From positions 62,001 to 126,000 of the forward strand of contig NZ_QGDU01000002.1 of assembly GCF_003149045.1 (NCBI RefSeq): 64,000 bases of DNA, read 5' to 3'. A model generated the notes under the pieces. The model was not told the DNA's origin and ran no database searches. It was given only the letters and a program-made list of their open reading frames with translations. Source of the DNA: Fibrobacter sp. UWR4 (GTDB lineage: Bacteria; Fibrobacterota; Fibrobacteria; Fibrobacterales; Fibrobacteraceae). A program made the position numbers and the translations under genes. Position 1 is the stretch's first letter. Every line of letters begins with the position of its first letter. Of this stretch, positions 37,063-46,395 are shown one piece after another.

Positions 37063-37100
37063 AAGGCGCCCACACATCCCTAAGGACGCCCACACATCCC
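37063..37100. repeat. short tandem duplication before the PL1 terminator
   Basis: AAGGCGCCCACACATCCC (37063-37080) recurs as AAGGACGCCCACACATCCC (37082-37100), one inserted base apart. It lies between the PL1 stop codon and its terminator hairpin. Confidence 0.6.
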
Positions 37101-37107
37101 AAAACTT

Positions 37108-39567
37108 TTATTTCTTGAGAATTTTCTGCTGGAATACCCTTCCATCAGCAATCCCGCGAACCAGGTAGACTCCAGGACGCAGGGAGGAAAGATCCACAAT
37201 GTTACCCGCGCCAAGCCCATACACGGAGGCCACAGCCTTGCGGCCATCCATGCGGACTATATCCAGACGACGAACATCATCGGCAAACACTTCCAGGCGA
37301 CATTCGCCAGCATTGTAGAACAGCGGATTGGCGTTGGCAACCACAGTTCCCACGAAGGCTAACGTACCTTCCCCACCTTCCGATTCAGAAGAAGACTTTT
37401 CCAGAGTAATAACAATCAGGTAGAGGTTAGCTACATCCCCCTTGGTAATGGTATGGGCGCCCTTAGCCAGTTCCACTTCAACAATACCGTTGCTTGCAGC
37501 GACCTTTTCGCCGTCGATTTTTACGTTCTTAGCGAAATCGGAATTGAAGACCAAGGTCATCTTGCCGGCGGATTCCAGAGTGAACTCAATGCTGGTAGCA
37601 GATTCCATCTTGAGGCAGCGGGTAAGAGTTTCACCGGCGTATTCTACGGCGCCCTTGCTAGTGGATAGTGTTCCCATGAATTCAAACACTTCGCTGGAGG
37701 TTGCGTCTTCGGTGAAGTTGTGAACGATATCGCCCTTGATGGAGCCGATAGAACCTTCGGAGTCGCCAACGGAACTGGAGCTTGCAGGATTGACGCTGGA
37801 GGAACTATTCACGGAGCTGCTGGAGCTTGCAGGATTGACGGAACTAGAGCTAGCCGGAATCTGGCTAGAGGAGCTCGCCGGCACCACGGAGCTGCTGGAG
37901 GTTACGGGAGTTTCAATGGGAGCCATGCTGCCTTCGCCCTGGACAGCCTTCAGGGAAGTCTTGTAGGCGACGAGAGCGTTCTTCAGCGGCTGATTAACTT
38001 CATAGAGTTCATCGTCGGCAGCGGTAAAGGTCCACTTGAAATCGCCACCCTGGACACGGCCCGCATACTTGGTGACGTTAGCCTTGGCATCGGCCGGAGC
38101 GTCCGCCGTATACTTGTACATGGAGCTTGCCAAGTCGAAGTTGTTGTACTTGTTTCCGCCTACAAAAGAAGTGACGGTCGAAGGCATTTCCTGAGTGCGG
38201 CTGGTAATGACGTAGGCGTCAAAATCCTGCTTGGAATCGATGGATCCGATGGCAGTTTCAGCCCCCTTCAGGGTGTACTTGCTAGCACCGTACGGAATAA
38301 AGGTACCACCTTCGATGTAGTTGTTGAAAGCCTTGATGGATCCGCCGGCTTCCTTGCTGAAGGTGGCGTAGTTGGTCGGATCGCGCTTTTCAGTACCGGC
38401 ATAGACGTCGGAACCCTGCATGGAAGTCATCATGGGATACTTGCAGTTACGGAAGTAGTTTGCTTCAGCAAAGACAGAGGAACCCAAGGTGGAACCGATA
38501 CCGTACTTGGCATTGCCATCGTAGTAGTTGTTGTAAACGTGGGCGCTGTAGAAGCGTACGCGAGGATGACGGCTATCGGAATGGTCGTACCAGTTGTGGT
38601 GATAAGTAATGTAGAGGCCTTCGGTGGTGCCTTCGGAAAGGCCCAGCAAATTGGACTTGCCGTTATCCCAGAAATGGTTATAGCTGAAGGTGATGTAGGT
38701 GGACTTCTTGCAGTCCAGGGCGCCATCACCCTTCACCTGGTCCTTGTCGGAACCGGTATCGCCGTAGAAGAAGTCATTGTTGTGAACCCAGACATACTGG
38801 TTGTTCTGCTGGAGGCCGATGTTGTCGCCCTCGGAGCTGTTCACGTTCATGATACCCATGTTGCGGACTTCAACGTTCTGGGCGCTCTTGAGGCGGATGC
38901 CCCAGCCGTTTGCGGTAGCGTCGTTACCCACCCCTTCCACAGTGACGTAGGAGTTTTCGGAGCTACCGGTTTCAATCACCATGTCCCCTGCGACGAGGGA
39001 GTCGGAGTCCGTCACAGTACCGATGAAGCGGAAGTCCACCGGACGGGTTTCGTAACCCTTCTTCATGCAGTTGAGAATACCCTGGAAGCTCTTGCAAGTA
39101 GACTTCGTTCCCTTGGAACTCATGGTCACATCCATGGTCACGTCATTCTTGGTCTTTTCCGTAACGTAGATGATTACGGCACCGCTCTTAAGAGTACCGT
39201 CGGCATTGTAGGCCCCGGGAACGCGACCATCGCTGAAACCGAAACCCGCACGGTCATGAGCCTTCACGGTTACGGTCTTTTCTGCGGAAGCGTCTCCATT
39301 GTCGGACTTCACCTGAAGGGTATGGGAGCCCGCCTTGAGGCCAAGGACATCGGCACGCATGTAGGAACCGTAGTTACGGATTAGCTGGTTATCGATCGCC
39401 TTACCGTCGGCAAGGACGGTATAGCTGGAGGCGCCACTGACGGGAGCCCATTCCACGAAAGCGGATTCCAGCCAGCCTTCGGCGGAATTCACGGTAATTG
39501 CAGCAGAGGCTGCGGAAGCGATGCCGAAAACCGCGGCAGCAGAAAGAGAAAGAGTCTTGAATTTCAT
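37108..39567 (-). CDS. secreted pectate lyase, PL1 family
   Basis: 819 residues from the ATG at 39567 (signal peptide MKFKTLSLSAAAVFGIASAASA); a longer frame to 39651 lacks support. An N-terminal fibronectin-like domain (about 22-105) precedes the PL1 right-handed beta-helix (about 110-480): VEVRNMGIMNVNSSEGDNIG, calcium-site GDGALDCKKSTYITFSYNHF and the catalytic arginine region RHPRVRF. A Ser-rich linker of PASSSS units follows (about 545-610), then a beta-sandwich module and a secretion-type C-terminal domain (LRPGVYLVRGIADGRV, ending ILKK). Cleaves polygalacturonate by beta-elimination. Confidence 0.9.
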   Translation of the reverse strand: MKFKTLSLSAAAVFGIASAASAAITVNSAEGWLESAFVEWAPVSGASSYTVLADGKAIDNQLIRNYGSYMRADVLGLKAGSHTLQVKSDNGDASAEKTVTVKAHDRAGFGFSDGRVPGAYNADGTLKSGAVIIYVTEKTKNDVTMDVTMSSKGTKSTCKSFQGILNCMKKGYETRPVDFRFIGTVTDSDSLVAGDMVIETGSSENSYVTVEGVGNDATANGWGIRLKSAQNVEVRNMGIMNVNSSEGDNIGLQQNNQYVWVHNNDFFYGDTGSDKDQVKGDGALDCKKSTYITFSYNHFWDNGKSNLLGLSEGTTEGLYITYHHNWYDHSDSRHPRVRFYSAHVYNNYYDGNAKYGIGSTLGSSVFAEANYFRNCKYPMMTSMQGSDVYAGTEKRDPTNYATFSKEAGGSIKAFNNYIEGGTFIPYGASKYTLKGAETAIGSIDSKQDFDAYVITSRTQEMPSTVTSFVGGNKYNNFDLASSMYKYTADAPADAKANVTKYAGRVQGGDFKWTFTAADDELYEVNQPLKNALVAYKTSLKAVQGEGSMAPIETPVTSSSSVVPASSSSQIPASSSSVNPASSSSSVNSSSSVNPASSSSVGDSEGSIGSIKGDIVHNFTEDATSSEVFEFMGTLSTSKGAVEYAGETLTRCLKMESATSIEFTLESAGKMTLVFNSDFAKNVKIDGEKVAASNGIVEVELAKGAHTITKGDVANLYLIVITLEKSSSESEGGEGTLAFVGTVVANANPLFYNAGECRLEVFADDVRRLDIVRMDGRKAVASVYGLGAGNIVDLSSLRPGVYLVRGIADGRVFQQKILKK

Positions 39568-39774
39568 ACACACATCCCATTGTTTTTGTTTTGTTCTCAA
39601 AATATAATCAAAGAAATTCAGAAAAGCAACAAAAATTTTATAAAATTTCAACGTTTTAAGGAATTTTCGTTCTCATTTTTATCAAAAATCCGTTTTTTAA
39701 CTATTTTTCAGCCGATTCCACCCATTTAAAGGTATCTTATTAGTACCACAGGCCCCAAAACAAGCGAGTCTAAA

Positions 39775-41547
39775 ATGGAACCCCTTCAGTTTTTCTCCCT
39801 AGCCCAGATGTTTTTCGCAAACTGCGAAAGAGAGGACTTCGGCGGTTGGTACCACCGAAAGGGGGCCCGTTGGGTCCATTTTTCCAGACAAGACCTGAGA
39901 ATCAAGACTCTACAGCTGGCGCTTGCGTTCCGAGATATAGGTATCCGCCCAGGACAGAGCGTCGGCATCGTAGCAAACAGCTGCCCCCAGTGGTTAATGG
40001 TGGACGTAGCGGCACAGCTGAATCACGCAATCACTGTCCCCCTGTTCCCAAACATCTCTACCGAAAATTTCAATTTTCAATGCGACGATTCAGACATCCA
40101 GATTCTGGTCGTAAGCGACTTAGAAGAGCTGGATCCGGGCATCCAGAATTGCCTGAACCGATTCAAGGCAGTCATCAGCATTGATTCAAATTCCAAGCTA
40201 GCCCCTAACGGCATTTATCTCGACGAACTGTTCAAGGACGGCGTAGAACAGGCCAAGCTTCCGGAATCCTCACACTGGCTAGAAGAACAGTTGCTAAACA
40301 TCCACCCCGACAACACGTTCTCCATTATCTACACCAGCGGATCCACCGGCAAGCCCAAAGGAGCGGAACTAACCCACAGGAACATCCTGTGCCAAGTCCG
40401 CATTTTGCGCAAAGACTACATCGCCCTCCACAAGAAGACCGACGTCTGTCTTGTAGTCCTTCCTGTCGCCCACGTTTTCGAAAGAATGGCAACTTACTTT
40501 TACATCTATAGCGGCACAACCGTCTATTTTGCAGACAACCCCAAAAACGCTCCAGCCCTGATTAAGGAAGTACGTCCAACATTCATGACCGTAGTTCCCC
40601 GCATCCTGGAACGTATTTACGAAAGCATGACTGCTGCAGGCGAACACAGCACAGGCTTCAAGAAATTCCTTATCAATCAAGCCATACGTACCGCAAAGAC
40701 AGAAGATCCGGAAAAGAAGCCCAGCATCAGAAAGCGCATTTTCAACAAGTTGGTCTACAGTAAGATGCGAGACGCCATCGGTGGACGCTTCCGCATTATC
40801 GTCTCTGGTGGCGGAGCCCTGAACAAGTCCATTTGCAAGTTCCTTTTGAACGTCGGCATTACCGTATGCGAGGGATACGGACTGACGGAATGCTCCCCCG
40901 TCGTCAGCGCCAACAAGCCCGGTAAGGTACGCCCCGGCAGCGTAGGCATTCCCCTGCCCTTCCTTGACGTCAAAATAGGCGAAAACAACGAAGTTCTCGT
41001 CAAGGGCGACAGTGTATTTAAGGGCTACCATAACAGGCCCGACCTGAATCCGGAAATTTTTACCGACGACGGTTATTTCCGCACGGGAGACCAGGGCTCT
41101 TTCGACACCGATGGATACCTTTTCCTGACAGGTCGTATCAAGGAACTTCTGAAAACCAGCACAGGCAAGTACGTGAGCCCCGTACCCATCGAACTGGAAA
41201 TCAGCAGGCATCCCGTAATCGAACAGGCCTTAGTCATCGCCAACGACCGCAAGTTCGCTTCCGCCCTCATTTTCCTCAATCCGGTCAACTGCAGACGACT
41301 TCTGAACGAACATTCCAAGGACTTCGACATCAAGCTAGCCCTGGAATCAAACAGACTCCAGACGGCCATCAGCCGCCATATAGAGCGCGTCAATAAAAAG
41401 CTAAACCACTGGGAACAGATCCGCAAATGGACCCTTTTGACAGACGAGCTGACCGTTGAATCCGGTCTACTGACACCCACCCTCAAAATCCGCAGAAAAG
41501 CGACCGAAGAGAAATACGCAAACCAGATTGAGGGCATGTACAAGTAG
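39775..41547 (+). CDS. long-chain fatty acid-CoA ligase (AMP-forming)
   Basis: 590 residues. ANL superfamily adenylating enzyme: P-loop IYTSGSTGKPKGAELTHRN (about 184-202), EGYGLTECSPVVSANKPGKV (about 364-383), GYFRTGDQGSFDTDGYLFLTGR (about 434-455) and the C-terminal lysine region. Length and motif spacing fit the FadD15/FAA1-type long-chain acyl-CoA synthetases. It activates fatty acids for phospholipid synthesis or turnover. A TATCTTATT box about 30 nt upstream is a promoter candidate. It lies 42 bp ahead of dnaX, which has its own -10 box. Confidence 0.9.
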   Translation: MEPLQFFSLAQMFFANCEREDFGGWYHRKGARWVHFSRQDLRIKTLQLALAFRDIGIRPGQSVGIVANSCPQWLMVDVAAQLNHAITVPLFPNISTENFNFQCDDSDIQILVVSDLEELDPGIQNCLNRFKAVISIDSNSKLAPNGIYLDELFKDGVEQAKLPESSHWLEEQLLNIHPDNTFSIIYTSGSTGKPKGAELTHRNILCQVRILRKDYIALHKKTDVCLVVLPVAHVFERMATYFYIYSGTTVYFADNPKNAPALIKEVRPTFMTVVPRILERIYESMTAAGEHSTGFKKFLINQAIRTAKTEDPEKKPSIRKRIFNKLVYSKMRDAIGGRFRIIVSGGGALNKSICKFLLNVGITVCEGYGLTECSPVVSANKPGKVRPGSVGIPLPFLDVKIGENNEVLVKGDSVFKGYHNRPDLNPEIFTDDGYFRTGDQGSFDTDGYLFLTGRIKELLKTSTGKYVSPVPIELEISRHPVIEQALVIANDRKFASALIFLNPVNCRRLLNEHSKDFDIKLALESNRLQTAISRHIERVNKKLNHWEQIRKWTLLTDELTVESGLLTPTLKIRRKATEEKYANQIEGMYK

Positions 41548-41576
41548 ACCCTCAAAACTTTTCTTTTTCGTTTTAC

Positions 41577-41582
41577 TATACT
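41577..41582 (+). promoter_or_regulatory. -10 element (TATACT) of dnaX, leaderless type
   Basis: TTTTAC-TATACT ends 7 nt before the ATG at 41590. AGGCC is the only purine-rich word and lies too close to be a ribosome site. Confidence 0.5.
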
Positions 41583-41589
41583 TTAGGCC

Positions 41590-43344
41590 ATGGCATACGT
41601 AGCAATGGCCCGAAAGTGGCGCCCTCAGTCTTTTTCCGACATGGTCGGACAGGAACACATCGCAAAAACCCTCCAGAACGCAATTGAAGGAGGTCGCCTC
41701 CATCATGCATTCCTGTTTACGGGAACCCGCGGTGTAGGTAAGACTACCAGTGCCCGTATCCTCGCAAGAACACTGAACTGCACCGGAGGCGATCCGCTGC
41801 ACCCCTGCGGCGAATGCGAAAGTTGCAAGAGCATCCTTTCCGGAAGCTCCATGGACGTTTTCGAAATAGACGCTGCTTCCAACACCGGCGTAGACAACAT
41901 CCGCGAAGTGATTGAAAAGGTTCAGTATCCTCCCGTTCTTGGCAAATACAAAATTTTCATCATTGACGAAGTCCACATGTTGTCTACCGCAGCCTTCAAT
42001 GCACTGCTGAAGACCCTGGAAGAACCTCCTGAACATGTAATTTTCATCTTCGCCACAACCGAAGTCAACAAGGTGCTCCCCACCATCCTCAGCCGCGTGC
42101 AGAGGTTCGACTTCAAGCGTCTGTCCGTAGAACAGGTTCGTAGCCGTCTACGTTACATCTGCGAACAGGAAGGCATCACCGCCACCGACGAAACATTGGA
42201 CATCTTCGCAGAAAAAGCCGATGGTTCCATGCGAGACGGCCTGACCTTCTTCGACCAGGCATTCGCCTTTACCGGCAACAACATGGACCCGGATTCCGTA
42301 CGTAACGTGCTCGGAATTCCCCCGGTCGAACTGTTCTTTACGCTAATCAACGCCATTGAAAGCCACGATCTGAAGACCTGTTTCAAGATGGTGGACGAAG
42401 CCTGCAAACGCGGTATCGAGTTCATGCCCTTACTGGACGGCTTCGGTAAGTTCCTGCGCAACTTGCTTTACACCCGTCTGGACGCGTTCACTGCAGATGC
42501 TCTGAACCTGACGGACGAGCTTTATTCCAAGTACAAGAGCGCAACTCCTAGTCTCAAGAACGGCGACATTCTGCGAATTTCCAAGATGCTTACCGACCTG
42601 CAGGGTTCTTTGCGTTACAGCACCAACCCAAGACTTATGGTGGAAACCACATTCGCTAGAATGGCATGGCTGGACCACTTGGCAGACTTAAGACGAGCTC
42701 TGGCAGCCATTAACGACCCCTCCAAAGCCTCAGGTTCCGCCGACCACGAGGCGTTAAAAAAAAAAGTAGCGGAAGTTAGTCAAATGCTGGACGCTTCCGA
42801 GGGAGCAGCAAGCGTCCCACAAGAAGCAAATCCCTTTGACGCCATCCAGAATGTTTTCTCCGGAAGTGGAGCCACTTATTCCCGATACGACATCGTATCC
42901 GCCTGGGGCTCCATCCGCGCCCGTATTGCTGACGAGGACATCATGTTCTCCGCCACATTAAACGACACACTTCTTGAGGTCGGGAACCTTCAGGAAACGC
43001 CGTTTCCCATCTCCCTCACCTACATCGGCGATAACATACAGGATTCCTGGAATTACAAGCAGATGGTGGAAAATCCGGACTACCTGGACCGAGTCAAGCA
43101 AATCCTCGAAGACAAACTCCAGACTCCTGTGGCGATTTCTGTCAAGACCCGTACTTACAACGACGAAGAAAGACAGCAAAGGTATCAAGCCACCCTTTCC
43201 CCGTTGGAACTGGACCTGCAAAAAGAGCCTGGTTTCCAGAAATTCATGCAGACTTTCAATTGCGAGCTGATTTTTTCCATCAAACCCAAGAAGAAAGTGG
43301 AACAGATCCAGGAATCCGAAACGGATTCGGAAATTTCAGACTAG
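41590..43344 (+). CDS. dnaX: DNA polymerase III subunits gamma and tau
   Basis: 584 residues. Clamp-loader ATPase: Walker A in GTRGVGKTTSAR (about 42-53), zinc-binding cysteines in LNCTGGDPLHPCGECESC (about 60-77), Walker B EVHML and the sensor SRVQRFDFK. Domains I-III end near residue 370; the following tau-specific part is 190 residues. At 42756-42765 codons 389-392 (Leu-Lys-Lys-Lys) contain ten consecutive A. One base more gives a stop after four further codons; one base fewer gives a stop at once. Shortened gamma-like products of 396 or 392 residues are therefore predicted. ybaB follows, as in many bacteria. Confidence 0.95.
   Translation: MAYVAMARKWRPQSFSDMVGQEHIAKTLQNAIEGGRLHHAFLFTGTRGVGKTTSARILARTLNCTGGDPLHPCGECESCKSILSGSSMDVFEIDAASNTGVDNIREVIEKVQYPPVLGKYKIFIIDEVHMLSTAAFNALLKTLEEPPEHVIFIFATTEVNKVLPTILSRVQRFDFKRLSVEQVRSRLRYICEQEGITATDETLDIFAEKADGSMRDGLTFFDQAFAFTGNNMDPDSVRNVLGIPPVELFFTLINAIESHDLKTCFKMVDEACKRGIEFMPLLDGFGKFLRNLLYTRLDAFTADALNLTDELYSKYKSATPSLKNGDILRISKMLTDLQGSLRYSTNPRLMVETTFARMAWLDHLADLRRALAAINDPSKASGSADHEALKKKVAEVSQMLDASEGAASVPQEANPFDAIQNVFSGSGATYSRYDIVSAWGSIRARIADEDIMFSATLNDTLLEVGNLQETPFPISLTYIGDNIQDSWNYKQMVENPDYLDRVKQILEDKLQTPVAISVKTRTYNDEERQQRYQATLSPLELDLQKEPGFQKFMQTFNCELIFSIKPKKKVEQIQESETDSEISD
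42748..42799 (+). promoter_or_regulatory. candidate dnaX frameshift/slippage signal
   Basis: SD-like GAGG (42748-42751), A10 run (42756-42765), then CGGAAG (42770-42775) that can pair with CTTCCG (42794-42799). The three parts have the same order as the E. coli dnaX -1 frameshift signal; the A10 run alone could also act by polymerase slippage as in Thermus. Confidence 0.6.
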
Positions 43345-43351
43345 TTTTTTC

Positions 43352-43357
43352 TACATT
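43352..43357 (+). promoter_or_regulatory. -10 element (TACATT) of ybaB
   Basis: TTTTTTC-TACATT at 43352 directly after the dnaX stop. The ATG at 43384 is 26 nt away and has AGAGG, so ybaB can be transcribed alone. Confidence 0.4.
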
Positions 43358-43383
43358 ACGTTTAAAAAAAAGAGGTTATCACT

Positions 43384-43692
43384 ATGGATATGAGCAAAAT
43401 GCTGAAAGATCTTCAGAAAATGCAGAGCAAGATGATGAAAGCTCAGAGCGATCTGAAGGCACAGAGTTTCGAAGCTGAAGCCGGCGGCGGCATGGTCAAG
43501 GTCGCCATGAACGGTAAGGGCGTGGTCACCATGATCAAGATTAACCCGGACGCAGTGGACAAGGACGACGTGGAAGCTCTGGAAGACCTGATTATGGCCG
43601 CCATCAACTCCGCGGTGAAGAAGAAGGACGAAGCAACCCAGTCCAGCATTTCCGACATCACTGGCGGCATGAAAATTCCCGGTCTGATGTAA
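43384..43692 (+). CDS. ybaB: YbaB/EbfC family nucleoid-associated protein
   Basis: 102 residues, normal size. N-terminal helix with repeated MLKDLQKMQSKMMKAQSDL, then the conserved GGGMVKVAMNGKGVVTMIKINPDAV and a C-terminal helical, Met-rich end (GGMKIPGLM). Small dimeric DNA-binding protein usually encoded next to dnaX and recR; recR does not follow here. AGAGG lies upstream of the ATG. Confidence 0.93.
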   Translation: MDMSKMLKDLQKMQSKMMKAQSDLKAQSFEAEAGGGMVKVAMNGKGVVTMIKINPDAVDKDDVEALEDLIMAAINSAVKKKDEATQSSISDITGGMKIPGLM

Positions 43693-43750
43693 TCAAATTC
43701 TTCATTTTTTTGAAAAAAACGGCCATTCCAGGTCTGTTTAAATTTTTGAG

Positions 43751-43775
43751 GACGCCCCATGGGGCGTCTTTTTTT
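43751..43775 (+). terminator. intrinsic terminator of dnaX-ybaB
   Basis: GACGCCCC and GGGGCGTC (43751-43758, 43761-43768) with a 2-nt AT between and TTTTTTT after. Confidence 0.85.
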
Positions 43776-43848
43776 CATTTCATCCAACAAAAATGAGGGT
43801 TCGTCCAATAACCCATCAAAAACCCTTTTAGGAATATGCCATTTTTTC

Positions 43849-43854
43849 TAAATT
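43849..43854 (+). promoter_or_regulatory. -10 element (TAAATT) of the efflux operon
   Basis: TTTTTTC-TAAATT-TGGG about 27 nt before the ATG at 43882, which has AGGAG. Confidence 0.5.
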
Positions 43855-43881
43855 TGGGCCGTAAAATTAATTAGGAGTATT

Positions 43882-45312
43882 ATGTTCAGGCAAAAAGCCC
43901 TTTCGGCCGTATTGGCCGCAACATTGGCCCTCGGAATGGCCACCCAGACGTTTGCGGGTCAGACATACACCCGTGAAGAGGCCATTAAGGTGGCTCTCGA
44001 AAATTCTTCCGACGTCAAATCCGCAGAGGAAGCCTTAACCAAGACCAACGCCCAGGTGGACGAAGGTTACGGCAATGCATACCCCAGCATCGACTTGAGT
44101 GCAACTGTCACCCGTATTTTCGGACTCAAGGACGTGAAAAAGTCCTCCGACTTGACCAAAGCAGCCCAGCAAATGGCTATGGGCCAGGACGCAGACGGTC
44201 ACCCCATGGCAAACGCCTACGACCAGCAGGTGATTGGTCCCGCCCTGGATGGTTTGATTTACGGTATGAAGTCTCAGGGTTATCGCTGGCAGTCTAGCAT
44301 CGGCCTTACCGCAACACAGGTTCTCTATGCCGGTGGTAAGGTGGGTACAGGTATCGAAATTGCAAAGACCGCCAAGCTCACCAGCGAAATTGCCTTGGAA
44401 AACACCAAGAACAAGGTTCGTTACGATGTGGAAGAAGCTTTTGACAACGTAATCATCCTCGACAGTTCCGTTGTCATTACCGAAGAAAGCATCGCTCTTC
44501 TCCAGACAGCAGTTGATCTTGCTACCCAATCCTTCCAAAGCGGGTTGGGCAAGGAACTGGATGTGGTCCGCGCCCAGCTGGAACTGGACAACCTGAAGTC
44601 CACCCTGGAAGACCTGAAAAAGAAGCAGGTTCTTGCACGTAACGCCATTCTGAATACCATGGGCCTGCCTTTTGACGCAGAAGTCAAGTTTATTGGTGAT
44701 TTCCGCAATCCGGAAAACGCAACCATGCCGGATACCGCCATGGCAAACGTCCTGAAGCGCCGTAAGGAAATTGCCCAGTTGAAGGCTGCCGAAGAAATCA
44801 ATTCCAAATTGGTAGAAATCGAAGAAGGCGACTACAAGCCCACTGTGGCTCTGGTCGCAGGTCTCAAGTACTCTAACAACAAGAACGAATTTTTAGACTG
44901 GGATGCACCGGACTGGGACGAAAACATCAATAAGTACATCGCCCTCAGCGTCACCATGAACCTCTTCAACGGAAACAAGACCAAGTCTGGCGTAGCACAG
45001 GCCAAGTCTGACCTCCGCACTATCCAGCTGAAGCGTGAAACCGCAGAACGCGGATTCCGCCTGCAGATCGAATCCTGCGTAAGCGCCCTGGAAAACGCAA
45101 CCCAGCAGATTGAAATGAAGAAGCGTTCCCTGGAACTTTCCCAGAAGAACTACGATCTGACCGAAGCTGCATACAAGGTAGGGCGTGAAACCCAGATCAA
45201 CTACCTGACCGCAAACAACAGCCTCCGTCAGGCAAAGCTGGCCTACACACAAGCAATTAAGGAATGGAATACTGCATACAACGCACTGCTCCAGGCCACC
45301 GGTGAATATTAA
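43882..45312 (+). CDS. TolC family outer-membrane efflux protein
   Basis: 476 residues. Signal peptide to about residue 26 (QTFAG). The body is long amphipathic helices in two repeats with strand segments between (TVTRIFGLKDVK; ALSVTMNLFNGNKTKSGVAQAKSDL), the OEP/TolC layout. First gene of a complete tripartite pump; the adaptor begins 16 bp after the stop. Exports substrate across the outer membrane. Confidence 0.92.
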   Translation: MFRQKALSAVLAATLALGMATQTFAGQTYTREEAIKVALENSSDVKSAEEALTKTNAQVDEGYGNAYPSIDLSATVTRIFGLKDVKKSSDLTKAAQQMAMGQDADGHPMANAYDQQVIGPALDGLIYGMKSQGYRWQSSIGLTATQVLYAGGKVGTGIEIAKTAKLTSEIALENTKNKVRYDVEEAFDNVIILDSSVVITEESIALLQTAVDLATQSFQSGLGKELDVVRAQLELDNLKSTLEDLKKKQVLARNAILNTMGLPFDAEVKFIGDFRNPENATMPDTAMANVLKRRKEIAQLKAAEEINSKLVEIEEGDYKPTVALVAGLKYSNNKNEFLDWDAPDWDENINKYIALSVTMNLFNGNKTKSGVAQAKSDLRTIQLKRETAERGFRLQIESCVSALENATQQIEMKKRSLELSQKNYDLTEAAYKVGRETQINYLTANNSLRQAKLAYTQAIKEWNTAYNALLQATGEY

Positions 45313-45328
45313 GAGAAAGAGGAAGAAA

Positions 45329-46378
45329 ATGAATAAGAACGTAACAAAACTCCTTACCATTGCAACAGCAGCACTCCTTCTCGCTGGTTGCGACCTTAAG
45401 AAGGACGAAAAAGCTCAGGAAGAAAAGAGCGTAACCACCATCGAAGAAATCCAGAAGCAGAACGGCAAGCCCGCTCGCGTCATTAAGGCGGCCCAGACAA
45501 AGCTTACCGATGTTCGAAAGTTCAGCGGCACTATCGAAGGCATGCAGCAGACTTACGCCATTTCCAAGATGAACGATCCTCTCGCAAAGATTAATGTACG
45601 AGTAGGAAGCTCCGTCAAGAAGGACCAGGTTCTTGCTGAATACGTTCGTTCTGCAGATAACACCCAGCTGGAACAGACTCAGGAACAGATTGCACTTCTG
45701 GAAAAAGCAACCGAGCGTATGCGCGAAGTTTATCAGAAGGGAGGCATCAGCCAGCAGGACATGGATTCCCAGGAACTGCAGCTGAAGATTGCCAAGATGA
45801 ACCTGGAAACTCTGGAACGTGCAAATAAGATTCTGGCACCTTCTTCCGGTGTTGTCACCGAAATGAAGTTCCAAGTGGGTCAGGTTCCGGGCCAGGGTCC
45901 GTTCTGCACCATCGCAAAGCTGGATCAGGTCATCCTGAAGCTGAACATTACCAGCCAGGACATCGGCCTTTTCAAGAAAGGCGCCCAGGCAACCGTATCT
46001 GTCAATGGAGAAAAGCTGAAGGGTAAGGTTACCACAATTCCTCTGGCAGCAAATCCCCAGACTCGTTTCTTCCCGGTCGAAGTTACCTTCAACAACAAGG
46101 GAAAGAAGCTTCTTCCCGGCATGTACATTACCGCAGACATGGACATGCAGCAGGTCAGTGGCGTAGTCGTCCCGGTTGAAGCAATCGTTTACCGCAATGG
46201 CCTTAACACCGTTTGGACCGTGGATGCAGAAGGCAATGCCAAACGTAAAATCGTCCAGGTGGGCGTCCAGAGCAACGGCGAAATCATGATTACGGAAGGC
46301 ATCCAGGATGGCGAAACAGTCATTGTGGAAGGCCAGTCCAAGATGAACGACGGCGACAAGGTTCTCATCGTAGAATAA
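45329..46378 (+). CDS. RND efflux periplasmic adaptor lipoprotein
   Basis: 349 residues from the ATG at 45329 (AGAGGAAG upstream); the frame also opens at a GTG inside the tolC end. Lipobox LLAGC (about residue 21). A lipoyl half-motif (INVRVGSSVKKDQVLAEY), coiled-coil hairpin with a conserved GGISQQDMDSQELQL turn, second lipoyl half (LAPSSGVVTEMKFQVGQVPG), beta-barrel and membrane-proximal domains follow in MFP order. Links the RND pump and TolC. Confidence 0.92.
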   Translation: MNKNVTKLLTIATAALLLAGCDLKKDEKAQEEKSVTTIEEIQKQNGKPARVIKAAQTKLTDVRKFSGTIEGMQQTYAISKMNDPLAKINVRVGSSVKKDQVLAEYVRSADNTQLEQTQEQIALLEKATERMREVYQKGGISQQDMDSQELQLKIAKMNLETLERANKILAPSSGVVTEMKFQVGQVPGQGPFCTIAKLDQVILKLNITSQDIGLFKKGAQATVSVNGEKLKGKVTTIPLAANPQTRFFPVEVTFNNKGKKLLPGMYITADMDMQQVSGVVVPVEAIVYRNGLNTVWTVDAEGNAKRKIVQVGVQSNGEIMITEGIQDGETVIVEGQSKMNDGDKVLIVE

Positions 46379-46395
46379 TCCGGGAGAATTTCTGA

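Noticed and set aside
37720-39384. 554-codon antisense frame over the pectate lyase, and similar frames over GH74, GH43 and the RND pump
   Set aside because: All lie inside well-identified genes, have Gly/Val/Asp/His-rich shadow composition and lack ribosome sites.
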